NCBI RefSeq assembly: GCF_945952435.1
Contig: NZ_CAMFHZ010000002.1
Span: 1-64,000, forward strand
DNA: 64,000 nt
DNA from: an uncultured Microbacterium sp.
GTDB taxonomy: Bacteria; Actinomycetota; Actinomycetes; Actinomycetales; Microbacteriaceae
Reading direction: 5' to 3'
Shown here: piece after piece, positions 53,088 through 63,049 of the stretch
How positions within the stretch are numbered: the stretch's first letter is position 1
Layout: each line of letters begins with the position of its first letter
The notes under the pieces: generated by a model
The model's input: only the letters and a program-made list of their open reading frames with translations
The model's database searches: none
Told to the model about the DNA's origin: nothing
Program-made: the position numbers and the translations under genes

Positions 53088-53645
53088 TCAGACGCCGTAC
53101 TCGGCGCGGATCCGATCGCGCAACTGCACGCTGCACGCCGCCACCGTCTCGTCCCAGACGGTCGTGGCGCCGTCCTGCGCGGTGTCGGAGATCGCGCGCA
53201 GCACGCGGATCGGCACGCCGAACTGGTCCGCCACCCAGACGTAGGCGAAGGTCTCCATGTCCACGAGCACGCCGCCCAGGCCCTGGATCCGCTCGACGGC
53301 CGCGGCGTCGTCGACGAAGATGTCGCCGGTCGCGATCACCAGACCCTCCCTGCCCGTCTCCACCCGCGGCGGGAGCGACACGTGCTGCCCGATCACGCCG
53401 TCCAGATCCTGCACGTCGTGCTGGATCGCCGCGGTCACCTCGTACACCCCGCCCGGCAGCTGCGGATCCACTCCGCCCGCGGTGCCGACGACGACGACCT
53501 CCTCGTACGGGGCCGCGTCCAGCGCTCGCGTGAGACCGTACGCCGCCTTGAGCTTGCCCGGTCCTGTGACGAGCCGCTCGAAGCCGGCGAGGTCTTCCGG
53601 GAAGGCCTGGAGTTCGGATTCGAGCGCGGCGACGAGGAGTCTCAT
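53088..53645 (-). CDS. 5'-methylthioadenosine/S-adenosylhomocysteine nucleosidase-like protein
   Basis: 185 residues, shorter than the 230 of E. coli Pfs. [73 protein letters not shown] show the nucleosidase fold, with the purine Glu-Met-Glu region (DMETF) and the catalytic Asp in SDTAQDG. Divergent from nadE. The exact nucleoside substrate is uncertain. Confidence 0.85.
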   Translation of the reverse strand: MRLLVAALESELQAFPEDLAGFERLVTGPGKLKAAYGLTRALDAAPYEEVVVVGTAGGVDPQLPGGVYEVTAAIQHDVQDLDGVIGQHVSLPPRVETGREGLVIATGDIFVDDAAAVERIQGLGGVLVDMETFAYVWVADQFGVPIRVLRAISDTAQDGATTVWDETVAACSVQLRDRIRAEYGV

Positions 53646-53660
53646 GCCTCCATCCTCCCG

Positions 53661-53683
53661 CACGTTCACATTCCCGAAACGTG
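53661..53683. promoter_or_regulatory. Inverted repeat between nucleosidase and nadE
   Basis: CACGTT (53661-53666) and AACGTG (53678-53683) with an 11-bp spacer. It is in the divergent promoter region; GATACT downstream could be the nadE -10. Possible operator. Confidence 0.35.
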
Positions 53684-53720
53684 TGAGGGCGGATACTGGG
53701 AGGACGAGCGAAGGAGAGCC

Positions 53721-54539
53721 ATGACGCTGCAGCAGGAGATCGCCGAGGATCTGGGCGTTCGGCCGGAGATCGACCCCGCGGCCGAAGTCGAGCGGAGGGT
53801 CGGCTTCCTCGCCGAGTACCTGCGACACACCGGGGCGAAGGGCTACGTGCTCGGCATCTCGGGCGGCCAGGACTCGACGCTCGCCGGACGTCTGGCCCAG
53901 CTCGCGGTGGAGCGCGTGCGGGCCGAGGGCGGCGAGGCCGTGTTCATCGCCGTGCGCCTGCCCTACCGCGTGCAGCACGATGCGGCCGACGCCGCGGAGG
54001 CGATCGCGTTCATCCGCGCGGACGAGGTCGTCGAGGTCAACATCGAACACGGCGTCGACGGGCTCGAGCAGGATCTGGAGGCCGCGGGCGTCGGAGAGAT
54101 CAGCGACTTCACCCGCGGCAACATCAAGGCGAGGCTGCGGATGGTCGCGCAGTATGCGATCGCCGGCCAGCGCGGCCTGCTCGTGATCGGCACAGATCAT
54201 GCCGCGGAGGCCGTGACGGGGTTCTTCACGAAGTTCGGCGACGGCGCCTGCGACCTCACCCCGCTCGCCGGGCTCAGCAAGCGGCAGGGGCGCGCGCTGC
54301 TGCGCGTGCTCGAGGCGCCGGAGCGGCTGGTGGTCAAGGTGCCCACGGCGGATCTGCTGGACGGCACGCCCGGACGGACGGACGAGGACGAGCTCGGCCT
54401 CGCGTACGAGCAGATCGACGACTACCTCGAGGGGCGCGTGGTCGCCGCCGACGTGGCGCAGCGCATCGAGGCGCGCTATCTCTCGACCGCGCACAAGCGC
54501 CGCCAGCCGGTCACCCCCGACGATACGTGGTGGCGCTGA
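53721..54539 (+). CDS. nadE: NH3-dependent NAD synthetase
   Basis: 272 residues, the size of E. coli NadE. ATP-pyrophosphatase P-loop [18 protein letters not shown] (about 46-62), [49 protein letters not shown], and [21 protein letters not shown] are all canonical. Uses ammonia, as no glutaminase domain is present. AAGGAG precedes ATG 53721. Confidence 0.96.
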   Translation: MTLQQEIAEDLGVRPEIDPAAEVERRVGFLAEYLRHTGAKGYVLGISGGQDSTLAGRLAQLAVERVRAEGGEAVFIAVRLPYRVQHDAADAAEAIAFIRADEVVEVNIEHGVDGLEQDLEAAGVGEISDFTRGNIKARLRMVAQYAIAGQRGLLVIGTDHAAEAVTGFFTKFGDGACDLTPLAGLSKRQGRALLRVLEAPERLVVKVPTADLLDGTPGRTDEDELGLAYEQIDDYLEGRVVAADVAQRIEARYLSTAHKRRQPVTPDDTWWR

Positions 54540-54625
54540 CGGCCCTCGGGACGGCCGTGTCCGCGGTCCCGTCTAGGGTCGAGGCGACGGCCTGATCGGG
54601 TCGCCACCCGAAGACAGGAGCCGTC

Positions 54626-57600
54626 GTGCGCGTGATCACCCCCTCCGGATCCGACCGGAATCGCGTGATCTGGAGCGCCACGGATCTGAAGCTCGCGGCG
54701 GAGTGCGAGTTCGCCTGGGTGCGGTCGCTCGACGCGAAGCTCGGGCGCATCGACGCCGTCGAGGATCCGGAGGATGCGACGCTCGCCCGTGCCGCGGCGA
54801 TGGGCGACGCGCATGAGCAGGTCGTGCTGGAGGACTACCTCGAGCGTCACGGACGCGCGGTCGACGGCGGGCCGGGCGTCGTCGAACTGCCCAAGGTGTC
54901 CTCGACCGACGCCGGGGCCCTCGCGGCGGTGGTCGCCGACACCGAGCGTGCGCTGCGTTCCGCGGCGACGGTCGTCTACCAGGCCGCTTTCTCGACGCCC
55001 GAGTTCGTGGGCTTCGCCGACTTCCTGCTGCGCGATCCCGACGGCCGATGGCGCGTGCAGGACTCCAAGCTCGCCCGTACCGCGCGCGTGACCGCGCTCA
55101 TGCAGCTTGCGGCATATGTCGATCAGCTCGACCGCCTCGGCATCCCTCGCTCGGACGAGGTCGACCTCATCCTCGGGGATCGCCGGGTGTCGACGCATGC
55201 CGTGGCAGATCTGCTGCCGCTGTTCCGCGTGCGCAGGGCCCGGCTGCGGGCCCTCATCGCCGACCGCAGGATCGAGCTCGGCGCGCGGGGCGAGCCGCTG
55301 GCCTGGGGCGACGATCGCGGCGACCTCCAGGTGGTGGCCTGCGGCCGATGCGCGACCTGCACGATCGAGGTCGAGACGCACAGGGACCTGCTGCTCGTCG
55401 CGCGCATGCGCCCGGTGCAGCGCGCGCGGCTGCGTGCGGCCGGCATCGAGACGATCGATGCCCTCGCGTCCGCCGAGGTCGGGCCGGAGGGGATGAACGC
55501 CGAGTCGTTCCATGCCCTGCGCGCACAGGCCCGCCTGCAGGTGAGGGCCCTGGCAGAGGCGTCGGCGGCCGAGGTGGCCGAGTTCCCTCCGGGGGCCGAG
55601 CAGGGCGGTGTGCCGGTCGCTCCAGTCGTCCCGCCGTTCGAGGTCGTGTCCGCCGCGGCCATCGGGATGATGCCGCGGCCCAACCGCGGCGACCTGTTCT
55701 TCGACTTCGAGGGGGATCCGCTCTACACCGAGCCGGGCGAGAAGCAGCCCTGGGGGCTGGACTACCTCTTCGGCTGGGTCGACGACGCCGAGCAGTACTC
55801 CGCGCTCTGGGCGCACGACTTCGCGGCGGAGCGTCAGGCCTTCCTCGACTTCCTCGACTTCGTCACCGCGCGCCGGGCGGCGCACCCGGACATGCACATC
55901 TACCACTACGCGCCCTACGAGACCTCGCACCTGCAGAACATGGCGGAGCGCTACGGCGTCGGGGAGGCCGAGGTCGACCGGCTGCTGCGCGACGGCGTCT
56001 TCGTGGATCTGTACCCGCTCGTGCTGCGGACGGTGCGCGTCGGATCCCGGTCGTACTCGATCAAGAAGCTCGAACCGCTCTACATGGGGGCGGAGATCCG
56101 CACGAGCGAGGTGCAGAAGGGCGACGAGTCCATCGTCCAGTACGTGCAGGCGCGGGAGCTCGCCTCCGCGGGACGCACGGCCGAGGCGAAGGAGATCCTC
56201 GACGACCTCGCCGACTACAACCGGTACGACTGCGTATCGACGCGGCGGCTGCGCAACTGGCTGATCTCGCTCGCGCGCGAGGCGGGGGTCCTCCCGGCGC
56301 CGCCGGACGAGCCCGAGGCCCGCGCGTACGAACCCGCACCGCTCTCCCTGGCGCTGCAGGCCGAGGCGCGGCGCGCGCAGGCGTTCGCGGGAGCAGAGCC
56401 GACCGATCCCGACGGCGACGCGCAGACGTACCGGGTCGCCGCCGCGGCGATCGACTACTTCCCCCGCGAGGCGAGGAGCTTCTGGATCGGGCACTTCCAG
56501 CGCCTGCGCGAGCCGGTCTCGCTCTGGGAGTCGACGCGCGACGTGCTGCGCGTGGATCCCGATCGTTCCGAGGTCGTCGAGGACTGGGGGATGGACGAGG
56601 GCGCACGGGCCGTCACCCGCCTCGTCGACGTGCGCGGCGAACTCGCTCCGGGCAGCACGCTCGGAGTGGGCGGAACGCCGTTCGCGCTCTACTCCGCGCC
56701 GGCGCCCTTCTCGGGTTCCTTCCCCTCTCGGGTGATCCATGTGCCGCACGAGGTGCAGATCATGGAGGTGCTCGACGACGGATATCGTGTGCGCGAACGC
56801 TCCGTCGGGGGGCAGACGTGGGACGAGCTGCCCCTGGCCCTTACTCCGGCCGCGCCGCCCCGCGTGTTCTCCCTGCAGGGCGCGATCGAGGAGTGGGCGG
56901 CGACTCTGTTGAACACCGCGCCGGTGTTCCCGCACGACGCCGCGACCGACATCCTCCGACGCGCGGTGCCCCGCACGACGTCCGGGGCCCCGCTGCCCGT
57001 CGCCGAGCCCCGCGGCGACGCCGAGAGCGGCGACAGCATCGACACGGCCGACGCGATCGTGCGCGGCGTGCTCGACCTCGACCACAGCTATCTCGCGGTC
57101 CAGGGCCCGCCGGGCACGGGCAAGACCTTCACCGGCGCGCAGGTGATCGCGCGACTCGTGAACGAGCACGGCTATCGCATCGGCGTCGTCGCCCAGTCGC
57201 ACGCCATCGTCGAGCATCTGCTCGACCGGGTGGTCGCGGCGGGTGTCGACCCGTCGCGGGTTGCGAAGGCGCCGAAGGATCCGCACGGCGCCGAGCCGGT
57301 CTACACGCCGATCCGCAAGGACGGCATGGCCGCGTTCCTCGCGCAGCGCGGTCCGATGGGCGACGGGACCGGTGCGGTCGTGGGCGGGACGGCGTGGGAC
57401 TTCAGCAGCACCAAGCGCGTCGGGCGCGGCGAGCTCGATCTGCTCGTCGTCGACGAGGCAGGGCAGTTCTCGCTCGCATCGACGATCGCGGTGGCCGCGA
57501 GTGCCCGGAACCTGCTGCTGCTCGGCGACCCGCAGCAGCTCCCCCAGGTGAGCCAGGGCACGCATCCGGAACCGGTGGACACGTCGGCGCTCGGCTGGAT

Positions 57601-58312
57601 CATGCACGATCGCGCGGTGATCGATCCCGCGTACGGCTCCTTCCTCGCGCGATCCTGGCGCATGCACCCCGCGGTGGCGGCGCCCGTCTCGCAGCTCGCC
57701 TACGCGGGACGGCTCGCGTCGGCCGAGGGGGCGCAGCGGCGGCGGATCGAAGGGGTCGCGCCCGGGCTGCACGTGCGGCCGATCCGGCACCGCGGCAACG
57801 CCACGCAGTCGCCCGAGGAGGCGGCCGAGGTGGTCCGGATCGTCGAGGACCTCATCGGACGCGTCTACATCGACGGGATGGACGGCGACGGGCAGGACAG
57901 CGACGCCGGGATCGGCATCGGTGAGGGCGCTCGTCCGCGCCCCCTCGTGCCCTCCGACGTGATCGTGGTCGCGCCCTACAACGCGCAGAAGCAACTCATC
58001 CACGATGCGCTGGACGCGGTCGGACTCGGCGACGTCGCGGTCGGCACCGTCGACAACTTCCAGGGGCGGGAGGCGGTCGTCTCGATCACGTCGCTGGCGG
58101 CCTCGAGCGGCCGCGATGCCCCGCGGGGACCGGAGTTCCTGCTCCTGCAGAACCGGCTCAACGTGGCGATCTCGCGCGCGAAGGTCGCGGCGTTCCTCGT
58201 GCATTCGCCGGCGCTGCTCGACGACCTGCCGTGGACTCCGGAGGGCGTGGCGCGTCTCAGCGCTTTCGCGCACCTCGTCGGGGCGGATCGGGAGGACGAT
58301 CCCGCCGTCTGA
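54626..58312 (+). CDS. TM0106-family RecB-like nuclease fused to a DNA2/NAM7-type helicase
   Basis: 1228 residues. N-terminal RecB-like nuclease: His63, Asp132 (VGFADFLL), Asp146-x-Lys148 (VQDSKLA), Gln160xxxTyr164 (QLAAY); Cys27 plus Cys239-x2-Cys242-x2-Cys245 could hold an iron-sulfur cluster as in Cas4/AddB. A middle exonuclease-like domain follows (LFFDFEGDPLY, IYHYAPYETSHLQNMAERYG, YNRYDCVSTRRLRNWL). C-terminal superfamily 1 helicase: GPPGTGKTFTGAQV (about 826), LLVVDEAGQF, LLGDPQQLPQV, VDNFQGREAVVS, NRLNVAISRAK. All motifs look intact. ACAGGAG precedes GTG 54626. Role in DNA processing or repair is inferred. Confidence 0.93.
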   Translation: MRVITPSGSDRNRVIWSATDLKLAAECEFAWVRSLDAKLGRIDAVEDPEDATLARAAAMGDAHEQVVLEDYLERHGRAVDGGPGVVELPKVSSTDAGALAAVVADTERALRSAATVVYQAAFSTPEFVGFADFLLRDPDGRWRVQDSKLARTARVTALMQLAAYVDQLDRLGIPRSDEVDLILGDRRVSTHAVADLLPLFRVRRARLRALIADRRIELGARGEPLAWGDDRGDLQVVACGRCATCTIEVETHRDLLLVARMRPVQRARLRAAGIETIDALASAEVGPEGMNAESFHALRAQARLQVRALAEASAAEVAEFPPGAEQGGVPVAPVVPPFEVVSAAAIGMMPRPNRGDLFFDFEGDPLYTEPGEKQPWGLDYLFGWVDDAEQYSALWAHDFAAERQAFLDFLDFVTARRAAHPDMHIYHYAPYETSHLQNMAERYGVGEAEVDRLLRDGVFVDLYPLVLRTVRVGSRSYSIKKLEPLYMGAEIRTSEVQKGDESIVQYVQARELASAGRTAEAKEILDDLADYNRYDCVSTRRLRNWLISLAREAGVLPAPPDEPEARAYEPAPLSLALQAEARRAQAFAGAEPTDPDGDAQTYRVAAAAIDYFPREARSFWIGHFQRLREPVSLWESTRDVLRVDPDRSEVVEDWGMDEGARAVTRLVDVRGELAPGSTLGVGGTPFALYSAPAPFSGSFPSRVIHVPHEVQIMEVLDDGYRVRERSVGGQTWDELPLALTPAAPPRVFSLQGAIEEWAATLLNTAPVFPHDAATDILRRAVPRTTSGAPLPVAEPRGDAESGDSIDTADAIVRGVLDLDHSYLAVQGPPGTGKTFTGAQVIARLVNEHGYRIGVVAQSHAIVEHLLDRVVAAGVDPSRVAKAPKDPHGAEPVYTPIRKDGMAAFLAQRGPMGDGTGAVVGGTAWDFSSTKRVGRGELDLLVVDEAGQFSLASTIAVAASARNLLLLGDPQQLPQVSQGTHPEPVDTSALGWIMHDRAVIDPAYGSFLARSWRMHPAVAAPVSQLAYAGRLASAEGAQRRRIEGVAPGLHVRPIRHRGNATQSPEEAAEVVRIVEDLIGRVYIDGMDGDGQDSDAGIGIGEGARPRPLVPSDVIVVAPYNAQKQLIHDALDAVGLGDVAVGTVDNFQGREAVVSITSLAASSGRDAPRGPEFLLLQNRLNVAISRAKVAAFLVHSPALLDDLPWTPEGVARLSAFAHLVGADREDDPAV

Positions 58313-58343
58313 TCCGCCCCGTCAGCCCGTGCGGTTCCGCGCC

Positions 58344-58976
58344 TCAGACCGTGCCGTAGAGGCGGTCTCCGGCGTCGCCGAGGCCCGGCACGATGTAGCC
58401 CTTCTCGTTCAGGCGCTCGTCGAGGGCGCCCAGCACGAGGGTCACGTTGCGGTCGCCCACGAGATTCTCGATCGCGGCGACGCCCTCGGGGGTGCCGAGG
58501 AGGCAGATCGCGGTGACGTCGTCCGCACCGCGATCGAAGAGGAACTGGATCGCGGCCGCGAGGGAGCCGCCGGTCGCGAGCATCGGGTCGATCGCGAAGC
58601 ACTGCCGTCCGCTGAGGTCGACCGGCAGCCGCTCGGCGTACGTCGTCGGCTCGAACGTCTCCTCGTCGCGGACCATGCCGAGGAAACCGACTTCGGCGGT
58701 GGGGAGCAGCTTGACCAGCCCTTCGAGCATGCCGAGCCCGGCGCGCAGGATCGGGACGACGATCGGTCGAGGCTCGGAGATCTTCACCCCCATCGTCTTC
58801 GTGACGGGTGTTGTGATCTCGATCGGCGTGACCCGTACGTTGCGCGTCGCCTCGTAGGCGAGCAGCGTGACGAGCTCTTCGGTCAGCTGGCGGAACACCG
58901 GCGACGGGGTGCGCTCATCGCGCAGCACCGAGAGCTTGTGGGTGATGAGGGGGTGATCGGCCACGTGAACGCGCAT
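58344..58976 (-). CDS. upp: Uracil phosphoribosyltransferase
   Basis: 210 residues. [50 protein letters not shown] and the PRPP site [20 protein letters not shown] are diagnostic. It salvages uracil to UMP. The minus strand shows TACCCT, six bases, ATG (58976): leaderless. Confidence 0.96.
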   Translation of the reverse strand: MRVHVADHPLITHKLSVLRDERTPSPVFRQLTEELVTLLAYEATRNVRVTPIEITTPVTKTMGVKISEPRPIVVPILRAGLGMLEGLVKLLPTAEVGFLGMVRDEETFEPTTYAERLPVDLSGRQCFAIDPMLATGGSLAAAIQFLFDRGADDVTAICLLGTPEGVAAIENLVGDRNVTLVLGALDERLNEKGYIVPGLGDAGDRLYGTV

Positions 58977-59031
58977 GGGTACAGGGTATCCGGTGCGCTG
59001 CTCGGACTAGGCTCTGGCGTGGGGAGGCCCG

Positions 59032-59499
59032 GTGGACGCAGCAGGATCCGCGATCGACGACGCGGCGATGGCGCGTGCCCTGGCCCTGGCCGCGGAGGCC
59101 GCCGTCGCGGCGGAGATCCCCGTCGGCGCCGTCGTGCTCGATCCTGACGGAGCCGTGGTGGGAGAGGGTCGCAACGACCGCGAGGAGACCGCGGACCCGA
59201 CGGGGCATGCGGAGATCGTCGCGCTGCGTGCCGCGGCCGCGGCCCGTGGATCCTGGAACCTCTCCGGGTGCACGCTCGTCGTGACGATGGAGCCGTGCGT
59301 GATGTGCGCCGGCGCGATCCTGCAGGCGCGCGTCGGGCGCGTCGTCTTCGGCGCCTGGGACGAGAAGGCGGGCGCGGCCGGCTCGCTCTACGATGTGCTC
59401 CGCGACCGACGGCTCCCCTCGCGCGCCGAGGTGGTCGGTGGCGTCCGCGAGGCCGAGGCGACGGAGCTCCTGCGCGCGTTCTTCGCCGCGCGCCGCTGA
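59032..59499 (+). CDS. tadA: tRNA-specific adenosine deaminase
   Basis: 155 residues. Zinc site: HAE (His59-Ala-Glu61) in TGHAEIVALRAAA and PCVMC (Cys89, Cys92) in MEPCVMCAGAILQARV. It converts A34 to inosine in tRNA-Arg(ACG). GGGGAGG lies just upstream of GTG 59032. Divergent from upp. No tRNA gene is seen next to it. Confidence 0.94.
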   Translation: MDAAGSAIDDAAMARALALAAEAAVAAEIPVGAVVLDPDGAVVGEGRNDREETADPTGHAEIVALRAAAAARGSWNLSGCTLVVTMEPCVMCAGAILQARVGRVVFGAWDEKAGAAGSLYDVLRDRRLPSRAEVVGGVREAEATELLRAFFAARR

Positions 59500-59501
59500 G
59501 G

Positions 59502-59515
59502 CCTCGCCGGCGAGG
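59502..59515. terminator. Palindrome between convergent tadA and hydrolase genes
   Basis: CCTCGCCGGCGAGG, a perfect 14-bp palindrome 2 bp after the tadA stop; could serve as a short bidirectional terminator. Confidence 0.4.
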
Positions 59516-59542
59516 TCTGTGCGCCGGCCCGTTCAGCGCGCA

Positions 59543-60424
59543 TCAGCGGCGTGACGCCCGACGGGACAGCTGGTCGACCACGAACAGATACGCCTGCCCG
59601 TCCGTGGCGAAATAGCCCCGATGGACCTCGCCGTCCTCGTCGACCGCCGTGCGCGAGGCGTGCCCTTCGGTCGCCTCGCCGCGGACGCCCCGCGTGCCGG
59701 GCACCGTGCCGCCGTCCGCCCCGAACACGACCGCCCCGTCGATGTCGCGGGGATCCACGGGATGCGCACCGAGCCGGCCGAGCGGCGCGGTGGTGTCGCT
59801 CGACGCCTCCGTCGCGAAGAAGGCGAGCCGTCGCTCCGCGATGGCCTCCGCGACGGCGTCGGCGGCCATCCGGGTCATCCCCGCCGACGCGATCGAGAAC
59901 GCCTGGGACACGGGGCCCGCCCCGTCGATCAGGATCAGCTCGCCGAGCAGCGTGGACGAGTAGGAGTACGCGACGAGCGAGAGACGCGCCGTGGGATTGC
60001 CGTGCCGGATCCGCACGAGATCACCCGCGAGCCGGGCCGCTCCGATCGTGGCGTGCCCGGTCGCCAGCGCCGTCAGATGGCTGCCGGAGTCGTAGCCGAA
60101 CCAGGCGACCGTCGCGACCCTGTCCGATCCGCCGCGGCGTGCGCTCGCGCGGATCACATCCGCGCACAGCCGGCGGGCGATCGCCGCCCAGCCGGGCAGA
60201 GCGGAGAGATCGGTGTCGACCCCGTGCAGCAGGACGACGACGAGGTCCGCGCTGCCGACCTCCCCGAACGCGATCGAGGCGCGCGGCTCGTCGCCGTCGA
60301 AGAAGAGAGACAGCAGCGCCGCCTGCGGATCCGCGTCGAGCTCCTCGCGCAGCAGTCGGAGCGTCGCCCGCGCGGGCGCGGGCAGAGCCGGATCGCCGAG
60401 CGCTTGGGCGAGCGGATCCACCAT
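59543..60424 (-). CDS. DUF1023-like alpha/beta hydrolase
   Basis: 293 residues. VVVLLHGVDTDLSALPGWAAIARRL begins the hydrolase core; the nucleophile elbow is VAYSYSSTLLGE, where the usual GHSYGS-like motif of this family is replaced by AYSYSS. FYDSGSHL-like and GAHPVDPRDIDG segments fit the DUF1023 pattern. Whether it is enzymatically active is uncertain. Minus strand, convergent with tadA. Confidence 0.75.
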   Translation of the reverse strand: MVDPLAQALGDPALPAPARATLRLLREELDADPQAALLSLFFDGDEPRASIAFGEVGSADLVVVLLHGVDTDLSALPGWAAIARRLCADVIRASARRGGSDRVATVAWFGYDSGSHLTALATGHATIGAARLAGDLVRIRHGNPTARLSLVAYSYSSTLLGELILIDGAGPVSQAFSIASAGMTRMAADAVAEAIAERRLAFFATEASSDTTAPLGRLGAHPVDPRDIDGAVVFGADGGTVPGTRGVRGEATEGHASRTAVDEDGEVHRGYFATDGQAYLFVVDQLSRRASRR

Positions 60425-60449
60425 CGCAGAGTCCCGGCGCCTCGGCGCG

Positions 60450-61421
60450 TCAGTCCGCGGAACGCAGCACGAAGGCGTCGGTGGAGGGCGACGGATCCAG
60501 CGAGGGACGGTAGACGTCGGGTTCGAGGTAGATGACCCGGGCGGCCGGGACGGCGGCGCGGATGCGTCGTTCGATCACGTCGATGTCGTCGGACGCCGCC
60601 CGGACGGTCTTGTCCGAGGGCAGGCCGATCTTGGCGGCCACGAGCAGCTCGTCCGGGCCCAGGTAGAGCGTCTTGATGTGGATCAGCTTCTCGACCTCGT
60701 CGCCGTCGAGGATCGCGTCGACGATGCGGTCGTGGTCGGCGTCGGAGGCCCCTTCGCCGACGAGCAGGCTCTTGGTCTCGATGCCGAGCACGATCGCGAT
60801 CGCGACGAGCAGGAGGCCGATCATGAGCGTTCCGAGGGCGTCGAACACCGGATTGTGCGTGATGAGGGTGAGGCCGACGCCGAGCAGCGCGAAGAGGAGT
60901 CCGGTGAGGGCCCCCGTGTCCTCGAGCAGCACGATCGGCAGCTCGGGCGCCTTGGCGCGGCGGATGAACGACACCCAGGACTGGCCCTTCGGGCGCACGT
61001 GATTGCTCTCCTTGATCGCGGTGCGCAGCGAGAACGACTCCAGGGCGATCGAGACGACCAGCACGGCGAGCGGCAGCCACCACCAGGCGCGGTCGATCTC
61101 GTGCGGGTGGATCAGCTTCTGCACGCCTTCGTAGACGGCGAACATGCCGCCGACCGAGAACAGGATGATCGAGACGACGAAGGCGTAGACGAACCGTTCG
61201 CGACCGTGCCCGAACGGGTGCTGGCGGTCGGCGGCCCTGCGCGCCCTGCGTCCGCCCAGCATGAGCAGGAGCTGGTTCCCCGAGTCGGCGACGGAGTGGA
61301 TCGCCTCCGCGAGCATCGAGGCGGAGCCCGAGAGCGCCCACGCGATGAGCTTCGCGAGGGCGATGCCCATGTTCGCGAGGAACGCCGCCAGGATCGCCTT
61401 GCCGCCACCGGATGCACTCAT
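60450..61421 (-). CDS. Cation diffusion facilitator transporter
   Basis: 323 residues, six spans. Zinc site in TM2: MLAEAIHSVADSGNQLLLMLG (HxxxD), and in TM5: LLEDTGALTGLLFAL. HPFGHGRERFVYAF is the typical cytoplasmic His-rich turn. The C-terminal ferredoxin-like domain (KLIHIKTLYLGPDELLVAAKIGL) follows. Zn2+/Fe2+ efflux is expected. TACACT, six bases, ATG 61421 on the minus strand: leaderless. Confidence 0.92.
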   Translation of the reverse strand: MSASGGGKAILAAFLANMGIALAKLIAWALSGSASMLAEAIHSVADSGNQLLLMLGGRRARRAADRQHPFGHGRERFVYAFVVSIILFSVGGMFAVYEGVQKLIHPHEIDRAWWWLPLAVLVVSIALESFSLRTAIKESNHVRPKGQSWVSFIRRAKAPELPIVLLEDTGALTGLLFALLGVGLTLITHNPVFDALGTLMIGLLLVAIAIVLGIETKSLLVGEGASDADHDRIVDAILDGDEVEKLIHIKTLYLGPDELLVAAKIGLPSDKTVRAASDDIDVIERRIRAAVPAARVIYLEPDVYRPSLDPSPSTDAFVLRSAD

Positions 61422-61476
61422 GCCACGAGTGTATGACGGGGTCCGTGCGCCCGGGGTGCGCTCCTAGACTGGACGC

Positions 61477-62313
61477 ATGGTCGATGCACTCGAATCCGTC
61501 GCATTCATCGGAGCGGGATCCATGGGAGGCGCGATCCTCCGGGGCCTCGTCGCCAGTGGCATCCCCGTCTCGGGCGGGATCACCGCCACCAACCGCTCGG
61601 TGGAGAAGGCGTCCGAGCTGGCCGAGCTCGACGGGGTGCGTTCGATCGCGCTCGCGGAGGAACCGGACGGCAACGCGGTCGCCGCCGCGGCGCGGATCGT
61701 CGTCGTGGGCGTCAAGCCCGCCATGGTCGAGGACCTGCTGGCGGAGATCGCCCCGCACCTGGCGGAGGACGCGATCGTCGTGTCGATCGCGGCGGGCGTC
61801 ACGCTCGCGACGTTCCGGCGAGTGCTGGGCGACGGGGTCAGCGTGCTCCGCGCGATGCCGAACACGCCGTCGACCGTCGGTCGTGGGGTGACCGGGCTCG
61901 CGGCCGCGGAGGGGGTGACCGACGAGGAGCGCGCCCTCGTGCGGAGCCTGTTCGAGACGGTCGGCACGGTCATCGAGGTCCCGGAGGAGCAGATCGATCC
62001 GCTCTCCACGATCTCCGGATCGGGCCCCGCGTACGTCTACCTGCTGATCGAGGAGTTCACGAAGGCCGCGACCGGCAAGGGCTTCGCGGAGCGCGAGGCG
62101 CGGATCATGGCGGAGCAGACCTTCATCGGCGCGACCGCGCTGCTGGAGGCTTCGGGAGAGAACCCGGCCGAGCTGCGCCGTCGCGTCACGAGCCCCAAGG
62201 GGACGACCGAGCGCGCGGTCGCGGTGCTGCAGGACGCGCGGCTCGACGACGTGTTCGCCCGGGCGACGGATGCGGCGCTCGCCCGTGCTCGCGAGCTCGC
62301 CGGCGGAGCCTGA
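61477..62313 (+). CDS. proC: Pyrroline-5-carboxylate reductase
   Basis: 278 residues. NADPH site VAFIGAGSMGGAILRGLV, MPNTPSTVGRGVTGL, and the C-terminal signature region ISGSGPAYVYLLIEEFTKAATGKG ... SPKGTTERAVAVL. Last step of proline synthesis. TAGACT (61465-61470) then six bases then ATG 61477: leaderless. Confidence 0.95.
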   Translation: MVDALESVAFIGAGSMGGAILRGLVASGIPVSGGITATNRSVEKASELAELDGVRSIALAEEPDGNAVAAAARIVVVGVKPAMVEDLLAEIAPHLAEDAIVVSIAAGVTLATFRRVLGDGVSVLRAMPNTPSTVGRGVTGLAAAEGVTDEERALVRSLFETVGTVIEVPEEQIDPLSTISGSGPAYVYLLIEEFTKAATGKGFAEREARIMAEQTFIGATALLEASGENPAELRRRVTSPKGTTERAVAVLQDARLDDVFARATDAALARARELAGGA

Positions 62314-62355
62314 GCGCACACCCCGCGCGCGGGAGAGCGGAGGGCGCCGCCGCCC

Positions 62356-63027
62356 TCAGCGGTCGAGGGTCGAGAAGCGCTCGATGTCGCTGTTCGTGCC
62401 GGAGACGATGATGAGGTCGTGGTTCGTGACCACCGTGTCCGCCTCGGCGTAGCGGAACGGCTTGCCCGGGCTCTTCACGCCGACGACCGTCACGTTGAAC
62501 TTGCTGCGCACCCCGGACTGGCTCAGCTTCACGCCGCGGATGAACTTCGGCGGGTACATCTTGGCGAGGGCGAAGTCGTCGTCGAACCGGATGAAGTCGA
62601 GCATCCGCCCCGAGACGAGGTGTGCCACGCGCTCTCCGGCCTCGCGCTCCGGATAGATGACGTGGTTGGCGCCGACGCGCGCCAGGATCTTGCCGTGCGA
62701 CTGGGAGACGGCCTTCGCCCAGATCTGCGGCACCTTGAGGTCGACGAGGTTCGCGGTGATGAGCACCGACGCCTCGATGAGCGACCCGACTGCGACCACC
62801 GCGACCTGGAAGTCCTGGGCGCCGATCTGACGCAGCGCGTCGATGTTCCGCGCGTCGGCCTGGACGGCGTGGGTGACCCGCTCCGACCACTTCTGCACGA
62901 GCTCGAGGTTGCCGTCGACCGCGAGCACCTCTCGGTCCAGCCGGTCCAGCTCCCCGGCGCACGCGGCGCCGAATCGTCCCAGGCCGATCACGAGCACCGG
63001 GGCGTCGTTGCGCAGCACATCCACCAT
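62356..63027 (-). CDS. trkA: TrkA/KtrA-type potassium uptake regulatory protein
   Basis: 223 residues. RCK domain with NAD-binding VLVIGLGRFGAACAGELDRL, then AVDGNLELVQKWSERVTHAVQADA, and a C-terminal TrkA-C domain (GVRSKFNVTVVGVKSPGKPF). It gates the membrane subunit encoded just upstream. TAAGGT is six bases before ATG 63027; ATG 63033 is two codons upstream but would overlap that hexamer closely. 22 bp after the TrkH gene on the same strand. Confidence 0.93.
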   Translation of the reverse strand: MVDVLRNDAPVLVIGLGRFGAACAGELDRLDREVLAVDGNLELVQKWSERVTHAVQADARNIDALRQIGAQDFQVAVVAVGSLIEASVLITANLVDLKVPQIWAKAVSQSHGKILARVGANHVIYPEREAGERVAHLVSGRMLDFIRFDDDFALAKMYPPKFIRGVKLSQSGVRSKFNVTVVGVKSPGKPFRYAEADTVVTNHDLIIVSGTNSDIERFSTLDR

Positions 63028-63049
63028 GCTCATACCTTACGAGGTCGAC

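Noticed and set aside
54476..58273. A 1265-codon open frame on the minus strand opposite the nuclease-helicase gene
   Set aside because: It is the antisense shadow of a GC-rich gene; its translation is Arg/Gly/Asp/His-rich with no domain, and the plus strand has complete motifs.
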